A program made the translations under genes and the position numbers. Below, one piece after another: positions 16,335 through 23,708 of a stretch of DNA of 37,219 nucleotides. Numbering within the stretch: position 1 is the stretch's first letter; each line of letters begins with the position of its first letter. A model generated the notes under the pieces. It ran no database searches, was not told where the DNA came from, and worked only from the letters and a program-made list of their open reading frames with translations. Origin of the DNA: Eubacteriales bacterium (lineage in GTDB: Bacteria; Bacillota; Clostridia; Christensenellales; Aristaeellaceae); the NCBI GenBank assembly GCA_028701335.1, contig JAQVQY010000011.1, positions 1 through 37,219 of the forward strand. The letters run 5' to 3'.

Positions 16335-19300
16335 ATGACATCAAAGCCATCCCACCGTTCCATCCGCCGTATCGCGGCGCTTATCACAGCCCTCCTGATG
16401 ATGCTGCCCTCCCTTTTGGCCCTGGGGCAGATGCAGCAGCCGGTCATCTTTACCCTGGCATATACCGACAGCCAGGGGCAGCCGGTGCTGGCGGAAGCCC
16501 TGCCGGTGCCCTATGAGGGCTATGCCACCAGTTACTGGCTGTACCTTGACCCCCAGGCCCAGGCGGACCCAGGGGCAAACCTGATCATCCAGGACACTTT
16601 CAACCAGTATCCCGGCGGTTTTACCACCGCCAGCGGCACGCCGATTGATCAGCTTTTCTTCATGGACGCGGGCATGGACCTGACGGGCATGCCCCTTGAA
16701 GTGCAGGCGCTGGGGCCGAATGATGAGACGATGGCCACCTATTACCTCTATATCAGCCTGGCGGCCCAGCAGCCCTATCCGCCTGAGGCGGCGCAGCCCG
16801 CCCCCATTGCCATCCACTATGTGGACCAGAACGGCCAGGAGTTCGCCTCTGAACAGCGCACGCTGGACCCGGGCCCGCACCCTGTGGCGCCCGATCCCGG
16901 CCGGGTGCCGGAGGGTTATACCCTCACAGGGGCCGGAGAGTATAACGTCATCGTGGACGCGGCAGGTGCCAACCCGGCCGACATTACCTTCACCTACCAT
17001 TACCAGCCCGTCATCCAGCCTGCCATGGTCACCATCCGCTATGTGGACCAGAACGGCCAGGAGTTCGCCTCTGAACAGCGGGAGTTCCCCGCCGGGCAGC
17101 ATATCGTCACGCCTGATTCTTCCAGGGTTCCAGGCGAATACAGCCTCACCGGCCAGGGTGAGTACACACTTATGGTCGACGAAAATGGCGCCAACCCGGC
17201 TGACATTACTTTCACATACCAGAAGGCCATCGCCCCCGCCATGGTCACCATCCACTATGTGGACCAGAACGGCCAGGAGTTCGCCTCTGAACAGCGGGAG
17301 TTCCCCGCCGGGCAGCATATCGTCACGCCTGATCCTTTCAGGGTTCCCGGCGAATACAGCCTCACCGGCCAGGGCGAATACACGCTCATGGTCGATGAAA
17401 ATGGCGCGAATCCGTCGGATATCACCTTTACCTACCATTACCAGCCCGTCATCCAGCCCGCCACGATTACCATCCGCTATGTGGACCAGAACGGCCGGGA
17501 ACTGGCATCCGAGGAGCGCACCCTTCAGGCCGGCGCACATAGCGTGACCCCCAATGCCTCCATGGTGCCCGGGGACTACGCCCTGGCGGGCTCCGGAGAG
17601 GCCACCGTCAACGTGACGGAGTCCGGCGCCAGCCCCCTGGAGGTTACCTTTACCTACCAGCAGGTACTTAAGCCCGCTGTCCTCACCATTCGCTTCAAAA
17701 ATGACAACGGCCAGGAAGTGGCAAGCTCCCAGCAGCAGACTCTTGCCCCCGGTGAGCATATCATCGAGCCCTGGCCAACGGACATGCAGCCTGACTATGT
17801 ATTAAAAGGCGATGCCCACTTCACCATCACCGTGGATGAGCGGGGTGCGGTGCCCGCGGAAGTCACTTTCCTCTATGAGCTCAAACCCGCGGTGTCCGAA
17901 TTCGTGGACATCAAAATCTACTATGTGGATCAGGCCAGCGTGCCGGTAGCCAGCGAGGAAACCCGCAGCCTGGGCGAAGGCATCAACCAGGTGACGGCTG
18001 ATCCCAGGGACCTGAAGGAAGGCTACACCCTGGCGGATGACGCCACCAAGTCAGTAACGGTCAGTGACAACCAGGCCAGTCCGGCCAGCCTCACGTTCGT
18101 CTATAGCCTGACCACGCCCCCTCCCACCGAAGCGCCCACCCCGACCCCGCCCCCGGCCCCCAAGGTGGCCCTGGTGCCGGTCAACTATGTGAGCGAGTCC
18201 GGCGCTCTGCTGTTCTCTGAGAATGTGCCCGCCAAGGAAGGCGAGCAAACCCTCATCGCCGCGGACCTTACCCGGGTGGACGCGGCTACCTATGAGCTGA
18301 CCGGCACTGGCGAGCAGACCGTCACGGTGGACGCGTCAGGCACCGCCACGCCCAAAGAAGTGGTCTTCGTCTTCCGGGATATCACTGTTAAAACCGCCGC
18401 CCTGAAGGTACATTACCGGGATGAGGCCGGCAACGCCCTCTCCGCCAGCCAGGACATGGAGCTTGAGCCCGGCACCCACCCGGTCACAGCGCCTGAAGCC
18501 ATCAACGGACTTTTGATTAAAGGTGAGCGCACGGTGAATGTCACCGTGAGCGAAACGGGGGTCCTTTCCCAGGCGGAGGTGGTCTTCACCTATGCAAGGC
18601 CAGCCACTGCTACGCCCGTGCCCACCCCGACGCCTGTGCCCACCCAAATCCCATTTGACGTCACGGCGGAGGACAAATACGCCTACCCGAACAATGACAA
18701 CATTAATTTCCGCAACACCCCGGAGGTGAAGGACGGCAATGTCATCGGCACTGTCAGCCGACAGGACCTGGCCCACATCACCGGCAGCCTGAAGAACCGT
18801 GCCGGTGAGGACTGGTACCTGGCCGAGGTCAACGGCCAGCAGGGCTTCCTGAAGGCCAATGTCGTGCGCATCCTTACCTTTAATGAGGCGGCCGCCATCC
18901 TGGGCTTCACGCCTTCCCCAGCGCCCACGGCGACCCCCGCCCTGCCGGATATCCCGGACGGCGCGGTGATCGACCGCTGGGGCGAAGTTACCTCCCAGGG
19001 CGGCGTCAACTTCCGCTCCAGCCCCTCCACCGGCGCCTCCAGCCGCATCGGCACCCTGGACAGGGGCGAGCGGTTCTGGGTGTATGAGCAGCAGACGGTG
19101 GACGGCGAAGTATGGTATAACATCGTGGCCAATGGCAAGACCGGCTTTGTGGTGGCGCAGTACACACGGCTTTACAGCCAGCAGGAGTCTGACCAGTATC
19201 AGGCCACCCTGGCCAGCCCCATGCCCCACAGCACCACACCCACCCCGCAGCCCGCCACCGCCACGCCCACGCCGGCGGCAACGCCTACCCCTTCCCCTTC

Positions 19301-21086
19301 TCCCACCACGCAGGTAACGCCTACGCCCGCGCCCTACCACGGCTACGCCCTCACCACGCGCCAGGTGGCGCTGCGCTCCGGCGTGTCCCAGCAGGATGAG
19401 AGCATCCTGGCCACGCTGCAGGCCGATTCCCTGGTGTATGTCTGGGGGCAGACCTATGTAGGCAGCGAGGGCTGGAACAGCGTGGACGCCACAGCCCTCA
19501 GCATCAGCGGTTACCTGCCGGACAGCGCCATCAGGCGCATCACCGAGCAGGAGGCCGCCCCTTACCTTGAGATACTGAGGCCCCAGGTAACCCCCTCTCC
19601 CACCCCCACACAGCGGCCCCAACAGATGACCGGCTACGCCATCACCCTGGGCGACCATGTGCCCATGCGCGCGTATGCAGACACCAACGCGCAGATCCTG
19701 GACGTCCTGCAAAACAGCGCGGTTGTCTCCGTGCGCGGCCAGGAATTTGTGGCCGGGGATACCTGGCACCTGGTGCAGTACGGCGCCGGCTACGGTTTTG
19801 TGCGCGCCGACCAGCTGCGCATGTTGAGCGCCGCTGAGACCGCGGCCTACCTTGAGTCCCTGCGCACACCCACCCCCACGCCTCCCGCCGCTACCCCGGC
19901 GCCGGTGACGCTTGACAGCCCGTCCAGCTACGGTTATGTCACCGCCAACAGCGTGCGCCTGCGCCGCGGGCCTTCCACCACCACGGACAGCCTGAAGCTG
20001 ATGGACAACAACGCCTTTGCCCTGGTCTATGGCACCAGGCAGCAGCAGGACGGCCTGTGGTACCACATCAACCAGGGCGGCACTGAGGGCTATGTGATGA
20101 GCAGCTACTTTAAAGTCCTGCCCATGGGCCAGCTCACCAGCTACCTGCAGAGCCCTGAATACCTTTCCGCCAATACCACCACCGTCACCAGCCCCAATGT
20201 GCAGCCGGGCAGGATCACGTCGGTTGAGGATTTCAACACCACGGTGTGGCAGAACCCCACCCTGCTGAATCCCTCCTATGAGCCCTTCAATCCCCTGGGC
20301 ACGCCAATCCCCGAGGTGGAAGCCATCCCCTCCCCCAGCGTGTCGCCCTCCCTGGCGCCCAGCCTGGAGCCGCTGCCCACCTTCATGGTGTTGGAGACAG
20401 AGGCGCCCCAAAAGGCCGACTCCTCCTTCCCCATCGGCTGGGTGGCCGTGGGCCTGATTGCGCTTCTGGGCGGCGGCGGGTATTACGCCTACCACCTCTA
20501 TAACCAGAACCAGAAGCGCGCGGCCCAGCGGGCAGCGCAGCGCCGCCAGCAGGCAGCCCAGCAATCCGGCCCGCCCCAGGCGCGCCCCGCCCAGCCCCAG
20601 CAGGGGCAGTCACCCTACGCGCCGCCCAGGCCCGGCCAGGCCCAACAGCCCGGCGGCACGGCGCCCTACCGCCCCGGCACACAGGGGCCCGGACAGCCAG
20701 GCGCCCCGAATCAAGGCACAACAGCCTATCGCCCGGGCACACAGGCCCCCGGCCAAACCGGCGCCCCGACCCAGGGCACCACGGCCTACCACTCAGGCAC
20801 ACAAGCCCCCGGACAATCCGGCGCACCGACCCAGGGCATCACAGCTTACCGCCCCGGCGCGCCAGCGCCCGGGCAGCTGCCGCCAACGGCGCCTCCTCAG
20901 GGCACTGCGGCCTACAGGCCGGCTTCCGCGCCGCCTCCCACCGGGCAGCAGCCGCCCAAGGCGCCTCCGGTTCAGGGCACGGCCAACGGAAACGTTGCCC
21001 CGGAGAGCAAGCCCCAGGTGAGCGGAAGCGCCGCGCCTGAGGGCGAAACCCGCCGCCGCCGCAGCGACCGGCACAACAACACCTAA
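16335..21086 (+). CDS. Giant surface protein: MucBP-like repeats, SH3b domains, membrane helix, repetitive cytoplasmic tail
   Basis: A 1583-residue protein. Order: signal peptide (about 12-34); a lead domain (to ~150); eight MucBP-like repeats of about 72 residues (158-755) whose hallmark is IHYVDQNGQEFASE and which end ITFTY; five SH3b-like domains (starts near 776, 876, 1003, 1101 and 1199; e.g. VNFRSSPSTGASSRIGTL), split by PT-rich linkers; one hydrophobic helix (about 1366-1388, WVAVGLIALLGGGGYYAYHL); a basic stop-transfer segment; and a 195-residue Pro/Gln/Gly-rich tail. MucBP repeats bind mucin or glycans in lactobacilli and SH3b domains bind cell wall, so adhesion or wall sensing is likely. 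There is no LPxTG; the basic residues after the helix place the tail inside. AGAGGAGG lies about 8 nt before the ATG. Confidence 0.85.
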   Translation: MTSKPSHRSIRRIAALITALLMMLPSLLALGQMQQPVIFTLAYTDSQGQPVLAEALPVPYEGYATSYWLYLDPQAQADPGANLIIQDTFNQYPGGFTTASGTPIDQLFFMDAGMDLTGMPLEVQALGPNDETMATYYLYISLAAQQPYPPEAAQPAPIAIHYVDQNGQEFASEQRTLDPGPHPVAPDPGRVPEGYTLTGAGEYNVIVDAAGANPADITFTYHYQPVIQPAMVTIRYVDQNGQEFASEQREFPAGQHIVTPDSSRVPGEYSLTGQGEYTLMVDENGANPADITFTYQKAIAPAMVTIHYVDQNGQEFASEQREFPAGQHIVTPDPFRVPGEYSLTGQGEYTLMVDENGANPSDITFTYHYQPVIQPATITIRYVDQNGRELASEERTLQAGAHSVTPNASMVPGDYALAGSGEATVNVTESGASPLEVTFTYQQVLKPAVLTIRFKNDNGQEVASSQQQTLAPGEHIIEPWPTDMQPDYVLKGDAHFTITVDERGAVPAEVTFLYELKPAVSEFVDIKIYYVDQASVPVASEETRSLGEGINQVTADPRDLKEGYTLADDATKSVTVSDNQASPASLTFVYSLTTPPPTEAPTPTPPPAPKVALVPVNYVSESGALLFSENVPAKEGEQTLIAADLTRVDAATYELTGTGEQTVTVDASGTATPKEVVFVFRDITVKTAALKVHYRDEAGNALSASQDMELEPGTHPVTAPEAINGLLIKGERTVNVTVSETGVLSQAEVVFTYARPATATPVPTPTPVPTQIPFDVTAEDKYAYPNNDNINFRNTPEVKDGNVIGTVSRQDLAHITGSLKNRAGEDWYLAEVNGQQGFLKANVVRILTFNEAAAILGFTPSPAPTATPALPDIPDGAVIDRWGEVTSQGGVNFRSSPSTGASSRIGTLDRGERFWVYEQQTVDGEVWYNIVANGKTGFVVAQYTRLYSQQESDQYQATLASPMPHSTTPTPQPATATPTPAATPTPSPSPTTQVTPTPAPYHGYALTTRQVALRSGVSQQDESILATLQADSLVYVWGQTYVGSEGWNSVDATALSISGYLPDSAIRRITEQEAAPYLEILRPQVTPSPTPTQRPQQMTGYAITLGDHVPMRAYADTNAQILDVLQNSAVVSVRGQEFVAGDTWHLVQYGAGYGFVRADQLRMLSAAETAAYLESLRTPTPTPPAATPAPVTLDSPSSYGYVTANSVRLRRGPSTTTDSLKLMDNNAFALVYGTRQQQDGLWYHINQGGTEGYVMSSYFKVLPMGQLTSYLQSPEYLSANTTTVTSPNVQPGRITSVEDFNTTVWQNPTLLNPSYEPFNPLGTPIPEVEAIPSPSVSPSLAPSLEPLPTFMVLETEAPQKADSSFPIGWVAVGLIALLGGGGYYAYHLYNQNQKRAAQRAAQRRQQAAQQSGPPQARPAQPQQGQSPYAPPRPGQAQQPGGTAPYRPGTQGPGQPGAPNQGTTAYRPGTQAPGQTGAPTQGTTAYHSGTQAPGQSGAPTQGITAYRPGAPAPGQLPPTAPPQGTAAYRPASAPPPTGQQPPKAPPVQGTANGNVAPESKPQVSGSAAPEGETRRRRSDRHNNT
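16806..18653 (+). repeat. Eight tandem MucBP-like repeat units in coding sequence
   Basis: Unit starts: 16806, 17025, 17241, 17463, 17679, 17892, 18165 and 18399. Units 1-3 are nearly identical over long stretches of DNA (e.g. the segment encoding YVDQNGQEFASEQ), and become more diverged from unit 4 on. A PT-rich linker (about 18119-18160) separates units 6 and 7. The gradient suggests recent duplication at the 5' side. Confidence 0.85.
18660..20130 (+). repeat. Five SH3b-like domains separated by Pro/Thr linkers
   Basis: Domain starts near 18660, 18960, 19342, 19635 and 19929. The first, second and fifth keep a clear NFR-S-P or RLRRGPS signature; the third and fourth are degenerate (ALRSGVS, PMRAYADTN). 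Each is followed by a short acidic/aliphatic helix-like segment (e.g. FNEAAAILG, AETAAYLESL) and a PTPTP linker. Confidence 0.75.
20655..20975 (+). repeat. Tail repeats of ~60 bp encoding G-T-x-A-Y-R-P-G units
   Basis: Units start at 20655, 20715, 20775, 20835 and 20901. The first three are exactly 60 bp (20 residues, e.g. GTTAYRPGTQAPGQ then TGAPTQ); the fourth is 66 bp and the fifth 75 bp, more diverged. Each carries one Tyr in a TAYRPG or similar context, on the predicted cytoplasmic side of the membrane helix. Confidence 0.8.
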
Positions 21087-21097
21087 AAAAACCCTTT

Positions 21098-21131
21098 GGG
21101 AGGGGCCGACTGTCAGGTCCCTCCCTTTTTT
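21098..21131 (+). terminator. Intrinsic terminator of the giant surface protein gene
   Basis: A 10-bp stem (21098-21107 with 21116-21125, one G-U) and an 8-nt loop followed by six T (21126-21131), 11 nt past the stop codon. Confidence 0.9.
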
Positions 21132-21139
21132 GCTATAAT
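21110..21139 (+). promoter_or_regulatory. Promoter of the sigma/anti-sigma pair, overlapping the upstream terminator
   Basis: Perfect TATAAT (21134-21139) with an extended TGC in front; the -35 is CTGTCA (21110-21115) with 18-nt spacing, and lies in the loop of the upstream terminator. The expected start is near 21146. Promoter and terminator thus share DNA. Confidence 0.6.
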
Positions 21140-21146
21140 GGCCCCG

Positions 21147-21170
21147 AAAAGGAATCCTCTGATTCCTTTT
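21147..21170 (+). promoter_or_regulatory. Perfect palindrome at the 5' end of the sigma-factor mRNA
   Basis: AAAAGGAATC (21147-21156) and GATTCCTTTT (21161-21170) pair perfectly around CTCT. It begins about where transcription should start. It may be an operator or a 5' hairpin that hides the only ribosome binding site-like sequence (AAAAGGA) in the leader. Confidence 0.6.
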
Positions 21171-21172
21171 GC

Positions 21173-21199
21173 ATGAAAAGAAAGCGGTTAAGCGTTTAA
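21173..21199 (+). CDS. Possible 8-residue leader peptide coupled to the sigma gene
   Basis: ATG at 21173 opens a frame MKRKRLSV whose TAA (21197-21199) overlaps the ATG of the sigma factor (21199-21201) by one base, the arrangement used for translational coupling. The start lies right after the palindrome and has no unobstructed ribosome binding site. Existence is speculative; such short frames also arise by chance. Confidence 0.25.
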   Translation: MKRKRLSV

Positions 21200-21726
21200 T
21201 GAGTGAAAGCGGCTATCCCGGCGGCATGGATCCCAGGCAGGTGGAAGAACTCTATGAGCTTTATGCCACCGATGTGCTGCGGGTGAGCTACTTTTACCTT
21301 GGCAACCGGGCCAACGCCGAGGACGTCACCCAGGAGGTGTTCATCCGCCTGATGCAGTCCAACCCCAAGCTGATCCCCGGCAAGGAAAAGGCCTGGCTTT
21401 TGAAAGTAGCCCTCAACCGCTGCCGGGATCTCTGGCGCTCCAGCTGGCACAAGCGCGTGTTGCTGGGCAGCAAAAAACTGGAAATCATCCCCAGCAATGA
21501 CGAGATTGAGAACCTGACGGAGAAAGAAGCCCTGATGCAGGCGGTCAATGCCCTGCCCGCGGCTGAGCGCGAAATTTTCCTGCTGTACTACTACCAGAAC
21601 TATTCCATCAGCCAGACCGCGGAAATCCTGGGCCTGCCTGAAGGCACCGTTTCCAGCCGCCTGTCCCGCGGCCGGAACAAATTAAGACAATTTTTGGACG
21701 GAGGCGATTCACTTGATCCGACTTGA
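21199..21726 (+). CDS. ECF-type sigma-70 family RNA polymerase sigma factor
   Basis: About 175 residues from ATG 21199. Sigma region 2: LYELYATDVLRVSYFYLGNR then ANAEDVTQEVFIRLMQ. Region 4: ALPAAEREIFLLYYYQNYSI, SQTAEILGLPEGTVSSRLSR and GRNKLRQFL, with the typical HTH. No sigma regions 1 or 3. The start is uncertain: TTG 21169 lies in the palindrome, ATG 21199 is reached by a possible coupled leader, and ATG 21226 (MDPRQVEEL) fits the domain edge; none has a good ribosome binding site. It overlaps the membrane protein behind it by 14 nt and probably directs its own operon and envelope genes. Confidence 0.9.
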   Translation: MSESGYPGGMDPRQVEELYELYATDVLRVSYFYLGNRANAEDVTQEVFIRLMQSNPKLIPGKEKAWLLKVALNRCRDLWRSSWHKRVLLGSKKLEIIPSNDEIENLTEKEALMQAVNALPAAEREIFLLYYYQNYSISQTAEILGLPEGTVSSRLSRGRNKLRQFLDGGDSLDPT

Positions 21727-22621
21727 TCAACTTTCCCAGGTGGCGGAAGAAATCCTGGGCGGGCTGCGCGCTGAACCGGGCCTGTTGTACAGCGCTCCAA
21801 GGCGCCCCGCCGCGAGGATTACCGGCCCGCGCCGGGCGCTGGCGTTTGCCCTCTCCCTGGCGCTGGTGATCGGCCTTGGCGCCCTGGCCTTAAACCAGGC
21901 GCCCCCGCAAACCATTCCCCAGGTGAGCCACCAGCAGGCGGGCCTTCAAAGCGGCCTGCCTGAAGGCATGCGGTCCATTGCCGATGTGCCCAGGGGCAGC
22001 CTGGTCCTCTCCCAGGACGAAAGCCCCGCCTACCAGGGCGTATGGGCCCGGGGCAGCGGCGGCAATTTCCCGCTGATCCGCCTGGACGGGCGTTTCTACC
22101 GCCTGCTCAACAACCCCGCTGATGTCAGCTCTTTAGCAGGCCAGGCTCTTGGCACGGTGGCCCTTACCACCAGTGAGCCCGCCCTTGACCGCGGCGGGGA
22201 CACCATCAGCAGCATAGTGAATGCCGGGGAGAGCGTGTTTGCATTGGACCGCATGGGCGGGGGCGCCGTGGGCGCCATGGTGGACGGCCAGATGCGCGCC
22301 TTCCAGCGCGTGGCGTTTGCCGGCAATGCCCTGGTGGGCAGCGAATCCCTCCGGGATACCCTGCCCGGGGGTGCCAGCGCGCTCCAGCTCTCCGGCTTGG
22401 GCACTATCACTGACCCGGGCCTGGTTTCCCAGCTGATGGACACCCTGCTCTCCCAGGCCGTCTACCAGGGAAGCCAGTTAAATGAAACCAGCCAGGCCCT
22501 TTTGATCCAGTACCCAAGTGGCATGGTGCTGCAGATGGCCGTCTCCGGCACCACCTTAAGCGCCAGTGGCACCTGGTCCTGTCCCCAGTTTTTTGATGCG
22601 TTTTTTGCAGCGGAGGAGTAA
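21713..22621 (+). CDS. Membrane anti-sigma-like protein with large extracytoplasmic domain
   Basis: A 302-residue single-pass protein: short N-terminal cytoplasmic part (1-41), one helix (about 42-60, ALAFALSLALVIGLGALAL), and a ~240-residue outer domain of unknown fold. TTG 21713 is the start: GGAGG lies 8 nt upstream and the gene overlaps the sigma gene, the classic arrangement of ECF sigma/anti-sigma pairs. I see no ZAS (HxxxCxxC) motif, and the cytoplasmic part is short, so sigma binding is inferred from context. The outer part could sense a wall signal. Confidence 0.7.
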   Translation: MIRLDQLSQVAEEILGGLRAEPGLLYSAPRRPAARITGPRRALAFALSLALVIGLGALALNQAPPQTIPQVSHQQAGLQSGLPEGMRSIADVPRGSLVLSQDESPAYQGVWARGSGGNFPLIRLDGRFYRLLNNPADVSSLAGQALGTVALTTSEPALDRGGDTISSIVNAGESVFALDRMGGGAVGAMVDGQMRAFQRVAFAGNALVGSESLRDTLPGGASALQLSGLGTITDPGLVSQLMDTLLSQAVYQGSQLNETSQALLIQYPSGMVLQMAVSGTTLSASGTWSCPQFFDAFFAAEE

Positions 22622-22642
22622 GGCCAGCTTCAGCTTCCCATG

Positions 22643-22680
22643 GAGGAGGTCGCGTCAATCGACCTTCTCTTTTTCTTTTC
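22643..22680 (+). terminator. Intrinsic terminator after the sigma/anti-sigma operon
   Basis: GAGGAGGTCG (22643-22652) pairs with CGACCTTCTC (22660-22669; one G-U), loop 7 nt, then TTTTTCTTTT. It starts 21 nt after the stop. Confidence 0.88.
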
Positions 22681-22805
22681 CGCAGGCGGATAAATGTCCC
22701 GGCCTAATGCGTGTATTCTGTGTGCTTGGCCCCCTGAAGGCCGATACTTTTCCGGCAGGGTATACTCACATTGTATCTCTTAGACTCGACTGAAAGGAGT
22801 CCATT

Positions 22806-23648
22806 GTGATAAAACGCTACGCAGCAATTCTGCTGTCAGCAATTTTTGCACTTACAGCCGCCCAGGCACTGGCCCAGACCCCTGAGGCCGCCGGCCCGCC
22901 CGTGTTTGAAGTGGAGACCGAGTTTGAAGTGAATACGGTGATCGTCCCGAACGCGATTGAAGTCTACGCGGGGCAAACCGTGACATTCCTGGCCATCACG
23001 ACCTATTCCTCCAACAAGGCAGATAACCAGTGGCTGCATTTCGTGTCCGACCGCTGGGCGGGTGTTGACCTGTTTGATAAGACGCAGGAAGTCACCCTCA
23101 TCATTGATTTCGTCCCGGCCGCCCAGCCAAACGAACGCCTGGCGCATTTCGTGTCTGCAGCGGCGCTGACCATGGGCTTTGAGCCCGGTGACTATGACGT
23201 ACAGCTCAAATACGTTATCATCCTTAAGCATGACGAATCCGGCTTCCGCACCTACGAGACCACCACCACCACGCAGGTCATCACCATTACGGTGCTGCCT
23301 GGCGAGCCCCTGGAGACGGGGCCTGAAGAGGAAGAAGAACCCGGGCCTGGCGCTGAAGCGCTCAACCATGGGCAGATCGTCTCCGCCTGGGCGCACTGGA
23401 AGCAGACGAAGGGCAACCAGAACTTCCTCCCCGGAGGGCCCCTTGTCCCCCACAGCCTGAACTGGTACAAAGCCCAGGTCGAGTACCTCACCTTCTATTC
23501 ACAACAGGAGGTATGGGATTACCTGGATAGCATCTATGAGCCCGCGCAACGCGACAACAAAGCCCCCAACCTCAATAAGGGGCCGAGAAATAACAAGGCT
23601 CCCAATCCCAATAAAGGGCCAGGCAACAACAACAGCAACAAGCCTTAA
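22806..23648 (+). CDS. Secreted protein with Asn/Lys/Pro-rich C-terminal tail
   Basis: A 280-residue protein starting at GTG 22806, with AAAGGAG 6 nt upstream. A signal peptide (to about QALAQ, residue 24) is followed by a beta-rich domain (about 30-165, IEVYAGQTVTFLAITTYS), an acidic hinge EEEEEPGPG, a second small domain (HGQIVSAWAHWKQTKGNQNF ... LNWYKAQVEYLTFYS) and a tail with repeated NKAPN/NKGP units. A basic, Pro-rich tail may hold the protein on the wall. A TATACT -10 lies at 22761-22766 without a good -35. I recognise no family; being next to the sigma pair, it may belong to its regulon. Confidence 0.75.
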   Translation: MIKRYAAILLSAIFALTAAQALAQTPEAAGPPVFEVETEFEVNTVIVPNAIEVYAGQTVTFLAITTYSSNKADNQWLHFVSDRWAGVDLFDKTQEVTLIIDFVPAAQPNERLAHFVSAAALTMGFEPGDYDVQLKYVIILKHDESGFRTYETTTTTQVITITVLPGEPLETGPEEEEEPGPGAEALNHGQIVSAWAHWKQTKGNQNFLPGGPLVPHSLNWYKAQVEYLTFYSQQEVWDYLDSIYEPAQRDNKAPNLNKGPRNNKAPNPNKGPGNNNSNKP

Positions 23649-23664
23649 AAAGGGCATGCAAATA

Positions 23665-23700
23665 GCCCGGGGTGCCGCGCAAGCGATGCCCCGGGCCTTT
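23665..23700. terminator. Bidirectional terminator between convergent genes
   Basis: GCCCGGGG (23665-23672) pairs with CCCCGGGC (23689-23696), followed by CTTTAAT on the plus strand and by ATTTG on the minus strand. It sits in the 60-nt gap between two convergent stops. Confidence 0.65.
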
Positions 23701-23708
23701 AATCAGCC

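Noticed and set aside
16806-17680. Regularly spaced near-identical DNA segments, considered as a CRISPR-like array
   Set aside because: Spacing of about 216-222 bp, all in one reading frame, with coding-type divergence; they are protein repeats.
16341-17759. Minus-strand frame with repeated units opposite the MucBP repeats
   Set aside because: Its repeats merely mirror the plus-strand repeats; no ribosome binding site.
18336-20564. Long minus-strand open frame (742 codons) opposite the giant surface protein
   Set aside because: It is antisense to a clear multi-domain protein; its Gly/Arg/His/Val-rich translation is the mirror of Pro/Thr/Ala-rich codons and shows no domain or start signal.
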